Assembly: GCA_900548585.1 (NCBI GenBank)
Contig: URLI01000004.1
Coordinates: 17,498-81,497, forward strand
DNA length: 64,000 nucleotides
Reading direction: 5' to 3'
DNA from: an uncultured Prevotella sp.
GTDB lineage: Bacteria > Bacteroidota > Bacteroidia > Bacteroidales > Bacteroidaceae
Shown: positions 62,331 to 64,000 of the stretch, one piece after another
Layout of the letters: each line of letters begins with the position of its first letter
Position numbering within the stretch: the stretch's first letter is position 1
The notes under the pieces: generated by a model
What the model was told of the DNA's origin: nothing
Database searches by the model: none
Seen by the model: only the letters and a program-made list of their open reading frames with translations
Translations under genes and position numbers: made by a program

Positions 62331-63185
62331 CTATTTCACCATTATTTTCTTTCCCTTGCTGATGTATATTCCCTTTGGCAGTGATTTCGTGTCGTCTGCC
62401 TTTATCTCCATGCCTTGCAGATTGTATATCTTTACGTTGCCCGCTGTCGCGTCGCATTCCGCATGGTCAATTCCTGTATCAAAATCCTCCGGCCTTGGGC
62501 GTTCGCTTTTGTATATCAACTGTCCGTTGCGCCAGAAACCTATGACTTTGTGTATGTAGTATATTATAGAAAATGGCGGTTCGAACCCAGGGTTGAAAAT
62601 TCCATTCCATGGTTGCACGAAGCCTATGCCTTTTATTTGCATGTATTTCCGGCTCATACTTATGTCTGGTATTATTACATATTCGTATGCTGTTATATCC
62701 TGCATATTAAATATTTCATCAATCTTGTAATATTGATACTCGTCAAATTCAGAAATATAGTTGTATGGTATCATTTTCCCAATAAACCAGTCATAATCAT
62801 AAATCAATATTTCTTTTTTCTCATTGTATGGTATATAATACACTTTTTTACCTTCCTCGCGAATCAACACGTCATCCCAGACTAATCTCTTCCATTTTGA
62901 TGGGTCCTCCGGTCTGTAGTATTCATCAATGTCATTTTTTATTTCATAAGCATAAGCACTTACATGCTTATATTTTTTGCCATTGTAGTTACTGTCACCG
63001 TCCACCACGCATTTCCTGTAAGTCCCACCAAATCTAAGTTCTCCACCCGTGTGCATAACAAAGAATGTCTCCTCTATCCACTTCGTCCCGACTGGGTAAT
63101 ACTCTGCCACATCCTGGGCGTGAGCCGTTGCAATTGACATAAACGCGGCAAAGGATGCCATAAAAAATGAGTTTGTCCTTTTCAT
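62331..63185 (-). CDS. Secreted protein with C-terminal sorting-domain-like tail
   Basis: A 284-residue exported protein. The signal peptide is MKRTNSFFMASFAAFMSIATAHA. The middle has a beta-rich, aromatic composition with no recognised family. The last 35 residues (NVKIYNLQGMEIKADDTKSL, then PKGIYISKGKKIMVK) match the type A sorting domain used for the type IX secretion system in Bacteroidota, in which the tail is cleaved and the protein anchored at the surface. The gene is AT-rich compared with the core genes nearby. Function unknown. Confidence 0.72.
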   Translation of the reverse strand: MKRTNSFFMASFAAFMSIATAHAQDVAEYYPVGTKWIEETFFVMHTGGELRFGGTYRKCVVDGDSNYNGKKYKHVSAYAYEIKNDIDEYYRPEDPSKWKRLVWDDVLIREEGKKVYYIPYNEKKEILIYDYDWFIGKMIPYNYISEFDEYQYYKIDEIFNMQDITAYEYVIIPDISMSRKYMQIKGIGFVQPWNGIFNPGFEPPFSIIYYIHKVIGFWRNGQLIYKSERPRPEDFDTGIDHAECDATAGNVKIYNLQGMEIKADDTKSLPKGIYISKGKKIMVK

Positions 63186-63320
63186 AATATTTTATTTTAC
63201 CAGGTTATACTTTGATTTTTTTTCTTCCGTATCTTCCTTTTCTTCCCTTTACTCCAACATCCGCCTATTTGTCTCTGTTGTCACCGCACAAAAACCATAT
63301 TCGCATATAAGCGGGTCTTG

Positions 63321-63605
63321 TCAGGAAAGATTATCTAAGAACAGGGCATCAGACAACAGATACTCATTTGTTTTTTTAATGTCGAAGGCTGTCCACGTTA
63401 GTGCGTCATTGCACCTTATACTTGTTATTCCGAGTGAATCTATGAGAGAGAAGTCACTCATGTCGTAGGATATTTCGTAATCCATCTGCGCGCAGGCATT
63501 GGATTGCGCGAACAAAAGCATTGAAAGCAGTGCCACATGCCATTTGCAAATCCAGCTTGCACGGTAAGAACTTTCAGGAAAACAAGAAATCAATGAATTT
63601 TTCAT
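63321..63605 (-). CDS. Short secreted protein, possibly truncated
   Basis: A 94-residue frame. Residues 22-40 (WHVALLSMLLFAQSNACAQ) look like a signal peptide after a non-canonical N-terminal extension, so translation may start further in, for example at MLLFAQ. The remaining 54 residues (MDYEISYDMSDFSLIDSLG...) have no family. It may be a broken copy of a larger exported protein of the kind encoded next to it. Confidence 0.45.
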   Translation of the reverse strand: MKNSLISCFPESSYRASWICKWHVALLSMLLFAQSNACAQMDYEISYDMSDFSLIDSLGITSIRCNDALTWTAFDIKKTNEYLLSDALFLDNLS

Positions 63606-63762
63606 AAACTTTAAGGTAAAATGTTTTAAACACGTTGCAAATATACAATTTACTCTCTGAAAGTCAAAATTATTCTGACAAAAATTAACGAATAAAGTTA
63701 AGAATAAAGCAACATGTAAGTTTTTTTGTTAATTTACGTACTATCAACGTGTATCCACGCAT

Positions 63763-63788
63763 ACAGGAACTTACACCCTGTAAGTCCG
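63763..63788 (+). repeat. 27-bp palindromic repeat, degenerate copy
   Basis: ACAGGAACTTACACCCTG then TAAGTCCG, two or three changes from consensus. Confidence 0.75.
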
Positions 63789-63943
63789 TAAAAAACCGAC
63801 TACAATCAGTCTGAGCTCTAATTACCGATTTGGGATAATTTGCAGGACAATGCCATAACAAAGCAGTATGCGATGACTGTTTGGCGTTGGCAAGGTTGCG
63901 GTTTGTGGCAATCCGCAAACCAAATACGCCGTGATTACACAGC

Positions 63944-63979
63944 AAAGGGGGTGTGTCAAAATTGGCACACCCTCTTTTA
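63944..63979. terminator. Terminator hairpin near the window end
   Basis: AAAGGGGGTGTGTC pairs with GGCACACCCTCTTT around a short A/T loop, with a T run on the right and A run on the left. It probably ends a gene beyond 64000 or a leftward transcript. Confidence 0.7.
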
Positions 63980-64000
63980 ACATATCACAAAGCCCGAACT

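Larger units (their letters stand above)
63606..64000. other. Spacer at the window end
   Basis: No gene is supported. It contains one copy of the 27-base palindrome (63763-63788), a GC hairpin around 63892-63922 (GGTTGCGG / CCGCAAACC) and a strong hairpin at 63944-63979. An 86-codon frame on the minus strand (63945-63685) spans the repeat and is not accepted. Confidence 0.55.

Noticed and set aside
63685..63945. 86-codon minus-strand frame
   Set aside because: It spans a palindromic repeat copy and has no signal or domain.

Overview
The window looks like chromosomal DNA of a Bacteroidota bacterium, most likely a Prevotella-like anaerobe. Most gene starts are preceded by the Bacteroidota promoter (a TTTG/TTG '-33' element about 19-20 bases from a TAnnTTTG '-7' box). 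Family content agrees: a DUF4827 lipoprotein, DUF4625 lipoproteins, an OmpA-type porin, a tiny COX24/AURKAIP1 ribosomal-type protein, a C-terminal sorting-domain protein, 2-ketoisovalerate:ferredoxin oxidoreductase and Ptb-Buk. No phage, integrase, transposase, tRNA, rRNA or CRISPR was recognised.

Layout. 1-6.5 kb: a truncated GIY-YIG nuclease, a fused lipoate ligase/lipoyl synthase, and an etfB-etfA-acyl-CoA dehydrogenase operon. 6.8-18 kb: lipoprotein, phosphohexomutase, menA, HD hydrolase, RluA, transketolase, rpiB, a secreted protein, HU, COX24-like protein and RNase G. 18-23 kb: guanine deaminase, rubredoxin, MFS, HAD phosphatase, AlaX-like editing protein, a 59-residue winged helix and an SDR. 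24-40 kb: GH13 enzyme, fabD, ligA, ptb-buk, trmD, patatin, aminopeptidase P, C1 peptidase, recJ-recQ and acyl-ACP thioesterase. 40.9-46.3 kb: a small secreted peptide with an outer-membrane barrel, then hcp and a divergent HcpR-like regulator sharing a perfect dyad. 47.6-52.7 kb: exonuclease, OmpA, and cobUTSC for nucleotide-loop assembly of cobalamin. 52.7-58 kb: an ffh-folD-TPR-ferredoxin-VOR run. 58.2-62.1 kb: a four-gene envelope locus (His/Cys-rich membrane protein, TonB receptor, two DUF4625 lipoproteins), a candidate metal-acquisition system. 62.3-64 kb: two secreted proteins and an intergenic tail.

How the genes fit together. VOR converts branched 2-oxoacids to acyl-CoA with reduced ferredoxin, and Ptb-Buk can cash acyl-CoA in for ATP, which suggests branched-chain or butyrate fermentation. 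Acyl-CoA dehydrogenase with EtfAB handles electrons at the acyl-CoA level, and menA supports a menaquinone chain. Hcp/HcpR and rubredoxin fit an anaerobe coping with nitrosative or oxidative stress.

The least explained DNA lies mainly in convergent intergenic regions. At least 13 copies of a 27-base palindromic repeat are scattered through the window, mostly in two long spacers (23.2-24.1 kb and 46.3-47.6 kb). Two arrays of four 22-base tandem repeats, each unit carrying an operator-like dyad, sit in two different convergent spacers. A 102-base tandem repeat has the palindrome nested inside it.
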